Source: Spirosoma montaniterrae
Lineage (GTDB): Bacteria; Bacteroidota; Bacteroidia; Cytophagales; Spirosomataceae
Assembly (NCBI RefSeq): GCF_001988955.1
Contig: NZ_CP014263.1
Coordinates: forward strand, 1,178,001 to 1,242,000
DNA length: 64,000 nt
Direction: 5' to 3'
Shown: piece after piece, positions 17,099 through 25,201 of the stretch
Position numbering within the stretch: position 1 is the stretch's first letter
How the letters are laid out: each line of letters begins with the position of its first letter
The notes under the pieces: generated by a model
Told to the model about the DNA's origin: nothing
Databases searched by the model: none
The model's input: the letters and a program-made list of their open reading frames with translations, nothing else
Position numbers and translations under genes: made by a program

Positions 17099-17557
17099 TT
17101 AATAGGGGCTGTACTTTTTCGGTGGACAAATGCTGGCCGGGCGAGGATTTAGGCGGGGTTGTACTTGATTAGGCGGCAAATAGGGCAGCTTCCAATCAGC
17201 CAGAGTGAAATAGGCTACGACTTCCCAGACCATATACGGCTTAAATGTGTAGGTGCGATACAGCACCGTATCGGGACTGGTGGGATGGCACTGCTTGTAA
17301 AACTCAAACCGCTTCTCAACATTATCAAATGAATTGCCAAAGGTAATACCCCTCCCGTGGAAGCCTTTGTAGTCACCATGTAGGGTTGTGCATTGTAACT
17401 CGCCTACCAACGTATTTATTGTGTCATCTGGTACGCTTATCCGATTCAGGAACATTCCAGTTAATAAGCGGACGGGCCAGAAAATATTGACCATCAATAG
17501 ATACAGGCCGATTAAGACCAATGCCCAGGTTCGTCTTCTGAGTTTTGGGAAGCGCAT
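17099..17557 (-). CDS. Hypothetical membrane-anchored protein
   Basis: 152 residues. A basic N-terminus (MRFPKLRRR) precedes one membrane helix (TWALVLIGLYLLMVNIFWPVRLLTG). The periplasmic part contains TLVGELQCTTLHGDYKGFHGRGITFG and ends in a Pro-rich tail (LPPNQVQPRLNPRPASICPP). No family is recognised. The stop codon at 17099 lies immediately beside the type B palindromic repeat. Confidence 0.55.
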   Translation of the reverse strand: MRFPKLRRRTWALVLIGLYLLMVNIFWPVRLLTGMFLNRISVPDDTINTLVGELQCTTLHGDYKGFHGRGITFGNSFDNVEKRFEFYKQCHPTSPDTVLYRTYTFKPYMVWEVVAYFTLADWKLPYLPPNQVQPRLNPRPASICPPKKYSPY

Positions 17558-17663
17558 AGGACTTTGTTCAAGAGTTAGGTTGATTTACATGCCAAAATTC
17601 TATCTATGAAGGGGCGTAAAAATTGACGCAGGTCATTTTATCTGCCGTCCCAAAAAAGAACTT

Positions 17664-18632
17664 ATGATGCGAAACTGCCTGATCTGGTACACTGGCCTGC
17701 TGATTGCGTTTGCCCAACCAACGCAGGCACAACCCGACTCAACGTCCCTGACCACCCCGGTCGATTCGGTACGGTTTCGGAATCATCGCTATAACGAATT
17801 TTTTCGGGGCAACCGCGACCTATCGTATATCGCGCCCAAAGGCGAGTTGGGCGCACCCGATACGTATATCCTGAATGGCGAACTGATTGCTAATTTTTTT
17901 CTGCTGGCAACGCCAAAATCGAGGATTTCAGTTGCAGTAATGCAGCGGTTTTGGGCGCGGGTTCGCACCGAACAATCGGCCCCCGTGCGAACGCCAAGTT
18001 TTCGGCTTGGCGCACACGTTTATTACCGGCTCAGTGCCAGCACGAACCGTTATAAATACGTCGAAACGCAACTATACCATCACTCCAATGGGCAGGATGG
18101 GCCAGTGTTTCTGCCCAACGGTAGCTACAACACCGCCACCGGCGACTTCTCGACCAACTATCTACAACTCACCTATAATTGGGGAACGCATCAGCCCCAT
18201 CGGCATGGCACATTTTTCAACGTCGGCTATCGGTGGCACGCACCGTTTTTCAACCACTCTGAAGGGTTGCTGGGGCAGTACGGGTTTAGTCGGGTAATGG
18301 GGCAGGCTCTGTACCGGATATTCTGCCGAACCGACAGCGATCAGCCAATACCGAGCAGCAGCACAACCGAGCGGCTGCGGGTGAGTTTGCAGGCATCGTA
18401 TGCCCTGAACACGCTGGAAGGCTGGACGTTAGCGGCTGTTCGGCGACGGCTGAACGCTGAACTAACGCTGTGGTACATTCCGCCCTTTAGTCGCGATGCG
18501 GGCGTTTTTACTACCGTTGGCTACTACGGCGAAGACCCGTACAATATTTATTTTAACGACCGTTACGCCTTCGTCCGACTTGGCATTGCCGCTGGATTTA
18601 CCCGCTATACGAACGAGGTGAGGAAGAAATAA
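17664..18632 (+). CDS. Outer-membrane beta-barrel with OMPLA-like HxSNG motif
   Basis: 322 residues with signal peptide MMRNCLIWYTGLLIAFAQPT...QAQ and alternating amphipathic strands through to the end (IAAGFTRYTN). Outer-membrane phospholipase A uses His142-x-Ser144 in HQSNGR plus a downstream Asn. Here His139-x-Ser141 in YHHSNGQ and an Asn in FSTNYLQLTY occur in the same order, but the spacing between Ser and that Asn is 24 residues rather than 12, implying a longer loop. A phospholipase role is therefore an inference from motif and fold only. It is divergent from the preceding hypothetical gene. Confidence 0.55.
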   Translation: MMRNCLIWYTGLLIAFAQPTQAQPDSTSLTTPVDSVRFRNHRYNEFFRGNRDLSYIAPKGELGAPDTYILNGELIANFFLLATPKSRISVAVMQRFWARVRTEQSAPVRTPSFRLGAHVYYRLSASTNRYKYVETQLYHHSNGQDGPVFLPNGSYNTATGDFSTNYLQLTYNWGTHQPHRHGTFFNVGYRWHAPFFNHSEGLLGQYGFSRVMGQALYRIFCRTDSDQPIPSSSTTERLRVSLQASYALNTLEGWTLAAVRRRLNAELTLWYIPPFSRDAGVFTTVGYYGEDPYNIYFNDRYAFVRLGIAAGFTRYTNEVRKK

Positions 18633-18651
18633 ACAATTGTCAGCCAAATTG

Positions 18652-19590
18652 TTAATGGTCGCCATACCGTTTTTCGCCCGCCCGAATGGCAACGGCTAAA
18701 CGGTTTTGTTTGGGTGGCAGCGGGCAGGTGGCAAAAGCCGTAAAGGCACAGGGCGGGTTGATAGCCCGGTTAAAATCCAGCGTTACAGCGTCATCCGCAA
18801 CCGGGGCATCGGTGTATAAAAACCGCCCCGAACCGTAGGTGTCGTGGGCGTTCGTTGCGTCGCCGAAGAGGATAAAAAGTTTGTCGTTGCCTTCCCGAAC
18901 GGCATCTAAACGGTAGGTTTGGCCGTTGCGCTCAAACACCAGCGTACCGACCAATGGTTGTTGACTGATTTGGCCCGTTACGTCTAAAATCGGGATGGTG
19001 CGCGGCTGGGTCGGGCGTTCAAGCCGGGCTGTTACGCGCCAGCTTTCATCAACCGGAAACCGATCAATACCTGCAAACGTCTTCAATAATGGATTCTCCA
19101 AATCGCGCAAACGCACGGCATAGCGATTGCCACGTTTAATCACAAACCAGCGCAGCGAGCCATATTGTAGCGTAAGCGGTTGGCCGGGTCCGGGTTCAAA
19201 AATAGTAGTCGCTTTCAGAAGTGGCTCATTAGTAACGCGTACCATTTCGCCGGGCGATGGCTCGAACGTGACTGTGCCGTTGACTAACCGCAACACACCG
19301 AGTTGCGCCGGCGCTTTATCGGCAGGAAACGCCAGATTGTTGCCCGGATCGCTGCCCACGGTGTTCTGCCCTTCATTGAGCCAGAACAGGCCCGCCAGAT
19401 TAAGCCAGCCGTTTTCACGTTTCAGCGACTCTATGCGTTGCTGATGCCACTGGTCGAGCTGCTCACGATAGGCTGGATCGTCGGTGCGGAAACCCACTAA
19501 CGCCAGACAGGCAATACCCCAGAACCAGAAAAAAAGGCGGGCATACAGGTTGCTGTTTGGAGACGCGGTCTCAATGAATAGTTCGTTCAT
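18652..19590 (-). CDS. DUF1684 domain protein, membrane anchored
   Basis: 312 residues from ATG 19590; the codon two earlier is only TTG. One N-terminal membrane helix (LYARLFFWFWGIACLALVGF) is followed by the DUF1684 domain: QWHQQRIESLKRENGWLNLAGLFWLNEG, RLRDLENPLLKTFAGIDRFP, QTYRLDAV, LFILFGDATN..DTYGSGRFLYTD, VTLDFNRAINPPCAFTAFATCPLPPKQNRL. The ends NPPCAFT and CPLPP are diagnostic. The function of the family is unknown. It follows the 87-residue gene with a two-base gap, so they are translationally coupled. Confidence 0.85.
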   Translation of the reverse strand: MNELFIETASPNSNLYARLFFWFWGIACLALVGFRTDDPAYREQLDQWHQQRIESLKRENGWLNLAGLFWLNEGQNTVGSDPGNNLAFPADKAPAQLGVLRLVNGTVTFEPSPGEMVRVTNEPLLKATTIFEPGPGQPLTLQYGSLRWFVIKRGNRYAVRLRDLENPLLKTFAGIDRFPVDESWRVTARLERPTQPRTIPILDVTGQISQQPLVGTLVFERNGQTYRLDAVREGNDKLFILFGDATNAHDTYGSGRFLYTDAPVADDAVTLDFNRAINPPCAFTAFATCPLPPKQNRLAVAIRAGEKRYGDH

Positions 19591-19592
19591 GC

Positions 19593-19856
19593 TCAATTGA
19601 TTTGAGTAACGCTGACAATCCCCCGAATAGCGCGTAACTGCCGGTCGAGCTTCATGCGGTGCCCCTCATCAGGGATATTCACGGTTAACCGGCCATCGAC
19701 CCGAACGCCGTCGGCTAAAAACGACAGGCCCACAATCCGGCAGGTGTCGTCTTGTGGAATGGCATTCGTAACGTCGTCAACAAAGCGAAGCCGGTCGAAG
19801 CCGACAACCCGGTACGTAGCGGGAGTTACCTCGTTGGCAGTGACAGAATTATTCAT
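19593..19856 (-). CDS. Small hypothetical protein, ACT/ferredoxin-like pattern
   Basis: 87 residues. The segment from YRVVGFDRLRFVDDVTNAI to LRAIRGIVSVTQIN shows a beta-alpha-beta-beta-alpha-beta order, with the last helix-strand pair (RMKLDRQLRAIRGIVSVTQI) reminiscent of ACT domains. No sequence family is recognised. It is directly upstream of the DUF1684 gene. Confidence 0.5.
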   Translation of the reverse strand: MNNSVTANEVTPATYRVVGFDRLRFVDDVTNAIPQDDTCRIVGLSFLADGVRVDGRLTVNIPDEGHRMKLDRQLRAIRGIVSVTQIN

Positions 19857-20195
19857 AAAAGATTAATTCTATTGATTTTGTAGTTTATTGTTTGGAATAA
19901 AAGAGCCAGTTGGTAAGCTGGCTCGTTGCGGTTGAGTAAGACAAAGTTGATACGCGAAAAATTTATATCCAAGAAAAAGATAAAAAATTGATTGTCAGTT
20001 AATTGTGCTATAAGCCTATCTGATTTCAGAACTAAACAGAACCGTAACGACGCAACAAACTGATAGTGAGACTATAGAGATGAAAATACATCTCCTTTTA
20101 TTCTACTACTTCAATGGAATTTGTTGAATATGTATTATATTCGCCTAATCAGATTGAGTGCCGGGTTTATTTCCATGACTTAAACAGAAACTGCC
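19857..20195. other. A+T-rich intergenic region with one hairpin
   Basis: 339 bases, clearly richer in A+T than the surrounding genes. The only structure seen is a hairpin, GAGCCAG 19903-19909 with CTGGCTC 19918-19924. On the minus strand it is followed by TTTTATT, 47 bases before the start of the 87-residue gene, so it could be an attenuator or a stray terminator. Upstream of the Rrf2 gene a weak -7-like TATATTCG is visible without a well-placed -33. No ORF or RNA gene was found. Confidence 0.5.
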
Positions 20196-20630
20196 ATGAT
20201 CTCACGGAAAGCAAAATATGCCTTTAAGGCCCTCCGGATTCTGGCCCAGCAATATGGCAAAGGGCCGGTTCTGATTGCGCAGATTGCCGAAGCCGAAGCC
20301 ATACCCCAGAAGTTTCTGGAGTTGATTCTGCTCGACCTGCGTAATCATGGTATTCTACAAAGCCAGATGGGAAAAGGGGGCGGCTATCGGCTCCGCGTCG
20401 ACCCGGAGCGCGTTAATCTGGCCCAGATTCTGCGCGTTATCGACGGACCGATTGCGCCTACACCCTGCGTTTCTAAAAACTTCTACGTCAAATGCGACGA
20501 CTGCGCCGACGAAGAAACCTGCACCATTCGGCCCATTATGGAGCGCGTTCGCGATGCCAATCTGTCTGTCTATGAAAACGTTACGCTGAAAGATTTTGCC
20601 CGCCAGCCGCAGGTGCCGGAACACTATTAA
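20196..20630 (+). CDS. Rrf2 family transcriptional regulator, probably of sulfur assimilation
   Basis: 144 residues. MISRKAKYAFKALRILAQQY is the usual Rrf2 start. The winged helix includes VLIAQIAEAEAIPQKFLELI (recognition region) and MGKGGGYRLRVDPE (wing). A sensor loop with four Cys follows (PCVSKNFYVKCDDCADEETC), a pattern that could bind an Fe-S cluster or sense thiol state. The gene is convergent with cysN. The neighbourhood, and the fact that the Rrf2 protein CymR controls cysteine metabolism in Gram-positives, make control of the cys cluster likely; this is inference. Confidence 0.85.
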   Translation: MISRKAKYAFKALRILAQQYGKGPVLIAQIAEAEAIPQKFLELILLDLRNHGILQSQMGKGGGYRLRVDPERVNLAQILRVIDGPIAPTPCVSKNFYVKCDDCADEETCTIRPIMERVRDANLSVYENVTLKDFARQPQVPEHY

Positions 20631-20641
20631 ATTTTTTAACC

Positions 20642-20677
20642 GCAAAGGCGCAAAGAAGATTTCCCCCGCGCCTTTGC
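20642..20677. terminator. Hairpin between convergent Rrf2 and cysN genes
   Basis: GCAAAGGCGC (20642-20651) pairs perfectly with GCGCCTTTGC (20668-20677) across a 16-base loop. Position between two convergent stops suggests a bidirectional terminator, but no strong T-run follows on either side. The text (aaccgcaaaggcgcaaag) also looks like a short relative of the AACGCAGAGGaGgGGAG arm at 43265. Confidence 0.5.
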
Positions 20678-20687
20678 AGTTGAAAAA

Positions 20688-21941
20688 TCACCCCGCTTCG
20701 CCTACGAGCATCAAAGCTCCCACCGTTACGTTGCTGGTTTCATCGATCAGGATGGCCCCGCCGGTGGCGCGATTTTGCTGATACGGGTCGAAACTGATAG
20801 GCTGGGCTGTACGTAGAACTACGTTGGCGAGGTCGTTCAGTTTCAGGCTATCAACGTCCTCGGTGTGGTCGTAAGTGTCGACGTTAAGCTGGTAGGCGAT
20901 TTGCCGGACCGAGCAGCGTGTGCGGGCCGTACCGACCTGCAACACGTATTTGCTGCCCACACTCAACGGCTTTGTGTCCATCCAGCACAGCATGGCCTCT
21001 ATGGTCTGACTGGTAACAGGCTGGTTATCGGTACGAACAATCAGGTCGCCCCGGCTAATGTCAACGTCATCGGCCAAATGCAGAATCACCGACTGCGATG
21101 CGCCAGCTTCCTGAAGCGACTGACCCGCCAGTTCAATCCCATCGATGACCGACGTTTCGCCCGACGGCAATACGGTAATGGCATCGCCCACGCGGAAGGT
21201 GCCGCTCGTGACTTTGCCCGCGTACCCCCGGTAATCGGGCAGTTCGGCAGTTTGCGGACGAATGACGTACTGCACCGGGAAACGCCCCTGAGCCGGGTTC
21301 ACATCATCAGAGATAACAATCGTTTCTAAGTAATGGAGCAAGGTCGGGCCGTCGTACCAGGGCATGTTCTTCGATTCATCGACCACGTTATCGCCGTTGA
21401 GGGCACTGATTGGAATGTATGTTACCGCGCTGACATTCAGCTTCTTTGCCAGTTCGGCATACTGAATACAGATGTCTGAAAATACATCCTGCGAATACCC
21501 CACCAAATCCATTTTGTTCACGGCCACCACAATCTGCGGAATGCCCAAGAGGCTGGCAATGAGCGAATGTCGCCGGGTTTGCTCCACCACGCCATGCCGG
21601 GCATCGATGAGCACAATGGCTAACTGACAGTTCGACGCGCCCGTAACCATGTTGCGCGTGTACTGGATATGTCCCGGCGCATCGACAATGATAAACTTAC
21701 GCTTCGGCGTCTGAAAATACCGATACGCCACGTCGATGGTAATGCCCTGTTCTCGTTCCGAACGAAGCCCGTCGGTAAGCAGGGCGAGGTCAACTTCACC
21801 GTTGTCGCGGGTTTTGCTGGCGCGTTCGATGGCCTCCAACTGGTCGGCCAGAATCGATTTGGAATCGTACAGCAGCCGTCCGATGAGGGTACTTTTCCCA
21901 TCATCAACGCTGCCACAGGTAATAAAACGTAGTAAGTCCAT
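20688..21941 (-). CDS. cysN: Sulfate adenylyltransferase subunit 1 (GTPase)
   Basis: 417 residues from ATG 21941. The longer frame to 22019 reads through a palindromic repeat and is rejected. GSVDDGKSTLIGRLLYDS is the P-loop, VDAPGHIQYTRNMVTGAS the G3 region and VNKMDLVGY the NKxD motif, followed by EF-Tu-like beta-barrel domains 2 and 3. There is no C-terminal CysC (APS kinase) extension, so the product pathway stops at APS. With CysD it forms ATP sulfurylase, GTP hydrolysis driving APS synthesis. Confidence 0.95.
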   Translation of the reverse strand: MDLLRFITCGSVDDGKSTLIGRLLYDSKSILADQLEAIERASKTRDNGEVDLALLTDGLRSEREQGITIDVAYRYFQTPKRKFIIVDAPGHIQYTRNMVTGASNCQLAIVLIDARHGVVEQTRRHSLIASLLGIPQIVVAVNKMDLVGYSQDVFSDICIQYAELAKKLNVSAVTYIPISALNGDNVVDESKNMPWYDGPTLLHYLETIVISDDVNPAQGRFPVQYVIRPQTAELPDYRGYAGKVTSGTFRVGDAITVLPSGETSVIDGIELAGQSLQEAGASQSVILHLADDVDISRGDLIVRTDNQPVTSQTIEAMLCWMDTKPLSVGSKYVLQVGTARTRCSVRQIAYQLNVDTYDHTEDVDSLKLNDLANVVLRTAQPISFDPYQQNRATGGAILIDETSNVTVGALMLVGEAG

Positions 21942-21952
21942 AGTTGAATGAT

Positions 21953-22026
21953 TGAATGATTGAATGAAGGAATGATTGAATAAGGTAGTTAGATCACATT
22001 CAATCATTCCTTCATTCAATCATTCA
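21953..22026. repeat. Palindromic repeat type E, copy 1 (GAATGATT heptad arms)
   Basis: Arms 21953-21980 and 21999-22026 are perfect 28-base reverse complements made of repeated TGAATGAT(T) units. The element fills the cysD-cysN gap; the cysD stop codon begins two bases outside it. A hairpin here within one transcript could adjust the relative amounts of CysD and CysN. Confidence 0.85.
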
Positions 22027-22027
22027 G

Positions 22028-22924
22028 CTAAAAATATCCCCCCTTTTTCCGGTCTTCCATGGCGGCTTCGGAGAGTTGATCGTCCATGCGGGTTTCGCCC
22101 CGTTCGCTGATGCGGGTAGCCTGAATTTCGGCGATTACATCATCGAGCGTGTCGGCTTCGGATTCGGATGCGGCAGTACAGGAAATGTCGCCTACGGTGC
22201 GGAAACGCACTTTTCGGGTCACAAGCTGATCGTCGGGTTCGGGTTTGATAACGCCGTTGGCTGTTGCCATTAGCTTGCCATCGCGCAGCAGCAGTTCGCG
22301 CTCGTGGGCGAAATAAAGAGCGGGCAGGGCAATGTTTTCGCGCCGGATGTAGTTCCAGACGTCGAGTTCGGTCCAGTTCGAGATGGGGAATACGCGCACG
22401 TTTTCGCCCTTGTGAATACGCCCGTTGTAGAGGTTCCAGAGTTCGGGCCGCTGCCGTTTGGGGTCCCATGAGCCGAACTCGTCGCGCACCGAAAACACGC
22501 GCTCTTTGGCTCGCGCCTTTTCTTCATCGCGACGCGCTCCGCCAATGCAGCAGTCGAACTCAAATTCTTCGATGGCGTCGAGCAGGGTAAACGTTTGCAG
22601 CCCGTTGCGGGTGGCGTTGCGGCCCGTTGGTTCCTTCAGTTTTTTGGCGCGAATGGTATCTTCTACGTACCGCACGATGAGCCGTTCGCCAATCCGATTT
22701 GCCAGATCATCGCGGAAGTCAAGAGCCTCCTGAAAGTTGTGTCCCGTGTCGATATGCACTAATGGAAACGGAAACTTGCCGGGCCGGAACGCCTTCAGAG
22801 CCAGATGCACGAGCGTAATAGAATCTTTGCCGCCCGAAAACAGCAGCGCGGGCCGCTCAAACTGCCCGGCCACTTCGCGCAAAATATGAATCGCTTCCGA
22901 TTCGAGTTGATCGAGATAATCCAT
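22028..22924 (-). CDS. cysD: Sulfate adenylyltransferase subunit 2
   Basis: 298 residues, full length. LLFSGGKDSITLVHLALKAF is the PP-loop of N-type ATP pyrophosphatases. The family blocks FPLVHIDTGHNFQEALDFRD, CCIGGARRDEEKARAKERVFS, WDPKRQRPELWNLYNGR, and the C-terminal SERGETRMDDQ..EAAMEDRKKGGYF are all present. It catalyses sulfate adenylation with CysN. Palindromic type E repeats lie on both sides of the gene. Confidence 0.96.
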   Translation of the reverse strand: MDYLDQLESEAIHILREVAGQFERPALLFSGGKDSITLVHLALKAFRPGKFPFPLVHIDTGHNFQEALDFRDDLANRIGERLIVRYVEDTIRAKKLKEPTGRNATRNGLQTFTLLDAIEEFEFDCCIGGARRDEEKARAKERVFSVRDEFGSWDPKRQRPELWNLYNGRIHKGENVRVFPISNWTELDVWNYIRRENIALPALYFAHERELLLRDGKLMATANGVIKPEPDDQLVTRKVRFRTVGDISCTAASESEADTLDDVIAEIQATRISERGETRMDDQLSEAAMEDRKKGGYF

Positions 22925-22944
22925 GTCGTATTGACTGATTGACT

Positions 22945-23023
22945 AATTGAGTGATGGAATGATTGAGTGATTGAATGTTTCCTGCTACTCCATTCAGGCA
23001 CTCAATCATTCCATCATTCAATT
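22945..23023. repeat. Palindromic repeat type E, copy 2
   Basis: Arms 22945-22969 and 22999-23023 match in 24 of 25 positions and use the same GAATGATT/GAGTGATT heptads as the copy between cysD and cysN. The right arm contains the first two bases of the cysH stop codon (complement of 23022-23024). It fills the cysH-cysD gap. Confidence 0.8.
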
Positions 23024-23738
23024 ATTTCGCGTGTAGTCCACATTCTTTTTTACTGTTATCTTCCCACCACCAGCGGCCCGCGCGGAAGTCTTCGCCGGGT
23101 TGAATGGCGCGGGTGCAGGGCTGACAGCCGATGCTGACAAACCCCCGGTCGTGCAGCGGGTTATAGGGTACGTGATGGTCTTTAACGTATTGTTTCACCT
23201 CTTCGAACGTCCAGTCCATAAGCGGGTGAAATTTGAACAAACCGTGAGCATCGTCCCATTCTAACTGGGTCATCGTCTGGCGATTAGCTGACTGTTCGGC
23301 GCGAATGCCCGTAACCCAGACCTGCTGCCCGGTCAATGCCCGGCGCAACGGCTCTACCTTGCGGATGAAACAGCACTCCTTCCGGTTTTCGACTGAATCA
23401 TACATGCTGTAAGGACCTTTGCCGGTCATCAGGCTTTCCGCTGCGCTCTGTTCTGGAAACATCGTTTCGATTTCGATGCCGTAGCGGTCGATGGTTTTTT
23501 TCCAGACCGAATACGTTTCCGCAAACATCCGCCCCGTGTCGAGCGTGAAGAGTCGAATGGGCAGATCGTTGCGGGCAATCAGGTCGGTAATGACCTGATC
23601 TTCATAGCCTAAGCTGGTCGAGAATACGACTTTGCCGGGAAACAATTCGGCCAGTTTTCGCAGCGCGTCAATGTTGCTGAGTCCGGCGAGTTGTTCGGTC
23701 AGGCTGGCGAGGGTGGGGGGAGCAGATTCTGCAAGCAT
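23022..23738 (-). CDS. cysH: Adenylyl-sulfate (APS) reductase, [4Fe-4S] type
   Basis: 238 residues. VVFSTSLGYEDQVITDLI is the PP-loop region, LPIRLFTLDTGRMFAETY follows, and the C-terminal ECGLH motif carries the catalytic Cys. In addition the protein has CC in NRKECCFIRKVEPL and CxxC in IGCQPCTRAI, the two pairs that bind a [4Fe-4S] cluster in APS-preferring reductases. Together with the absence of APS kinase, this points to direct use of APS rather than PAPS, making sulfite. It is five bases downstream of the oxidoreductase gene. Confidence 0.92.
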   Translation of the reverse strand: MLAESAPPTLASLTEQLAGLSNIDALRKLAELFPGKVVFSTSLGYEDQVITDLIARNDLPIRLFTLDTGRMFAETYSVWKKTIDRYGIEIETMFPEQSAAESLMTGKGPYSMYDSVENRKECCFIRKVEPLRRALTGQQVWVTGIRAEQSANRQTMTQLEWDDAHGLFKFHPLMDWTFEEVKQYVKDHHVPYNPLHDRGFVSIGCQPCTRAIQPGEDFRAGRWWWEDNSKKECGLHAK

Positions 23739-23742
23739 AACT

Positions 23743-24822
23743 TTATTTCAACGTTACCACCCGTCCGGTTTTGGCCGATTGGCGGGCGGCTTCTAAGATT
23801 TCCATGACAATCAGGTTGTTTTCCAATGACGTTAATTCGTCGGGTTTCGTTTCACCGCGCAGCAGCCGGGCCAGATACGCGAACGGGTCGGCGGCTGGTG
23901 CATCGGTTTGGACGGCTTCTACAGCCTGTTCGGGTTCCTTCTCGCTCCGCCGAATCCGCATCCGTGACTTGTCGAGTGCGAACACCGAGCCGGTTTTGCC
24001 GTACACTTCCATGTCTTTGCGAGCGTAAGGCCAGTTCCACGACGCCTGAATGACGGCCTGGGCGGTGGGGTAAGTCAGAATAATCGTCGCTTCATCGTCT
24101 ACCTTCGGGTAGATGTCGGGCTTAATCTGCTGCGTCACGGCCAGCACCGACGTTGGGCGTTGGTTTTTCATGAGCCATGTACTCAGGTTGGCCCCGTAGC
24201 AGCCGAAATCGAACAGCGCACCCGCGCCGTTGGTGGCGGGGTCGGTGAGCCAGACAAAAAATTCGGGCATCACGTTGATTTCTTTCGGCCCCTGATGCCC
24301 ATCGTGAACCACTATCTTCCGCACGTCGCCAATGGCTTTTTCGGTGTTCGTCAGGGCATAAGCGCGATGATTGCTGCCATACCAGGTGGTTTCGTAATTG
24401 GTCAGTAGCTGAACGTTATGCCTGCGGGCCAGTGCGGCCATCTGTCGGGCGTGGTCGAGGCTGATGGCCAGCGGTTTTTCAACCATTACGTGAACGCCAC
24501 GCGGGGCGCAGGCTTGTACGGTAGCGAGGTGATCGACAATGCGGCCAAAGTCGGTTACGGCTTCGGGTCTGGTTTTGTCGAGCATCTCGGTCACGGTGGG
24601 GTAGATGAGCGAGGAGGGCAGGTTATATTGTTTGGCGAAGCGTTCGGCCAGTTCGCGATTGGGTTCGGCAATGCCCACAATCTCAATGCTTTGCCCGTTG
24701 AGCCGCAGAATCTGATGCACGTGTGAGTGCACCATACCCGCCACGCCCACGCGCAGCTTTTGGGCTACTATCTGCTGTTGGGTTGACCCTAAAAGAAGGA
24801 GAAACAATAAGAGTTTATTCAT
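23743..24822 (-). CDS. Gfo/Idh/MocA family oxidoreductase, exported
   Basis: 359 residues from ATG 24822 (upstream in-frame starts are TTG). A signal peptide (MNKLLLFLLLLGSTQQQIVA) precedes the Rossmann domain KLRVGVAGMVHSHVHQILR. EKPLAI with the conserved Lys (GVHVMVEKPLAIS) and the C-terminal GALFDFGCYGANL complete the family pattern. The usual GxGxxG is altered to GVAGMVH. A periplasmic NAD(P)-linked sugar or polyol role is typical of this family, so its position between metZ and cysH is probably incidental or regulatory. It sits five bases from cysH. Confidence 0.85.
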   Translation of the reverse strand: MNKLLLFLLLLGSTQQQIVAQKLRVGVAGMVHSHVHQILRLNGQSIEIVGIAEPNRELAERFAKQYNLPSSLIYPTVTEMLDKTRPEAVTDFGRIVDHLATVQACAPRGVHVMVEKPLAISLDHARQMAALARRHNVQLLTNYETTWYGSNHRAYALTNTEKAIGDVRKIVVHDGHQGPKEINVMPEFFVWLTDPATNGAGALFDFGCYGANLSTWLMKNQRPTSVLAVTQQIKPDIYPKVDDEATIILTYPTAQAVIQASWNWPYARKDMEVYGKTGSVFALDKSRMRIRRSEKEPEQAVEAVQTDAPAADPFAYLARLLRGETKPDELTSLENNLIVMEILEAARQSAKTGRVVTLK

Positions 24823-24925
24823 ACGCTTCGCCAACGCTTTTTAATGTTTTTCTTAGCAGATTATCGCTGGTACGAAAGTTGGTCTTTTTGATCTCGTCAA
24901 CGGCCAGGGGCGACTCTGATATCAT
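24815..24925 (-). pseudogene. Deletion scar of a DUF3368/PIN-type toxin
   Basis: In a frame overlapping the end of the UPF0175 gene, an ATG at 24925 gives a 36-codon ORF. Its first residues (MISESPL) look like the start of PIN-like DUF3368 toxins, and the rest (AVDEIKKTNFRTSDNLLRKT, then LKSVGEAYE) looks like their C-terminal end, where 'DEI+KTNFR+S..LL+..LK..GE' is typical. The ~110-residue catalytic core between them is missing. The overlap with the antitoxin gene is where an intact toxin would start. The frame ends in the signal-peptide region of the oxidoreductase gene. Confidence 0.6.
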
Positions 24926-25133
24926 GCTCTATGTCTTCTTCTGAATAATTGAACACACTAAACCCGAACCGGCCCATAATCTCCATGAAGGCCCGTTTAC
25001 TGATTCCCACGATGGCTGTAGCTTGCCCCAGCGTTACTTTGCCTTTCTCGTAAAGCTGCCCGGCAAAGAGCATTTTGGCTTCAAATTCCTCGATTTCGAG
25101 GTTATCCGGTAATTCTATCGTCAGCGTTTTCAT
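24897..25133 (-). CDS. UPF0175 family antitoxin-like protein
   Basis: 78 residues: KTLTIELPDNL at the start, EAKMLFAGQLYEKGKVTLGQATAIVG in the centre and SKRAFMEIMGRFGFSVFNYSEEDIEHDI at the end, the standard UPF0175 layout with a helix-turn-helix-like core. In other genomes it is the partner of a DUF3368 PIN-domain protein; here only a 36-codon scar of that partner remains. It lies between metZ and the oxidoreductase gene on the same strand. It may survive as an orphan regulator. Confidence 0.8.
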   Translation of the reverse strand: MKTLTIELPDNLEIEEFEAKMLFAGQLYEKGKVTLGQATAIVGISKRAFMEIMGRFGFSVFNYSEEDIEHDIRVAPGR

Positions 25134-25201
25134 GGTTCTGTCAGGGTTTTACAGTCATAAAACTTCTTGCTCTAAATCCGTTCATTTTGCCGCCGGAAGC
25201 A

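Noticed and set aside
20865..21329. 154-codon plus-strand ORF within cysN
   Set aside because: Shadow of the conserved CysN domains on the other strand.
21942..22019. 26-residue N-terminal extension of CysN
   Set aside because: It translates the type E palindrome (repetitive FNHSFIQSFNHS); the family start at MDLLRFITCGSVDDGKS is preferred.
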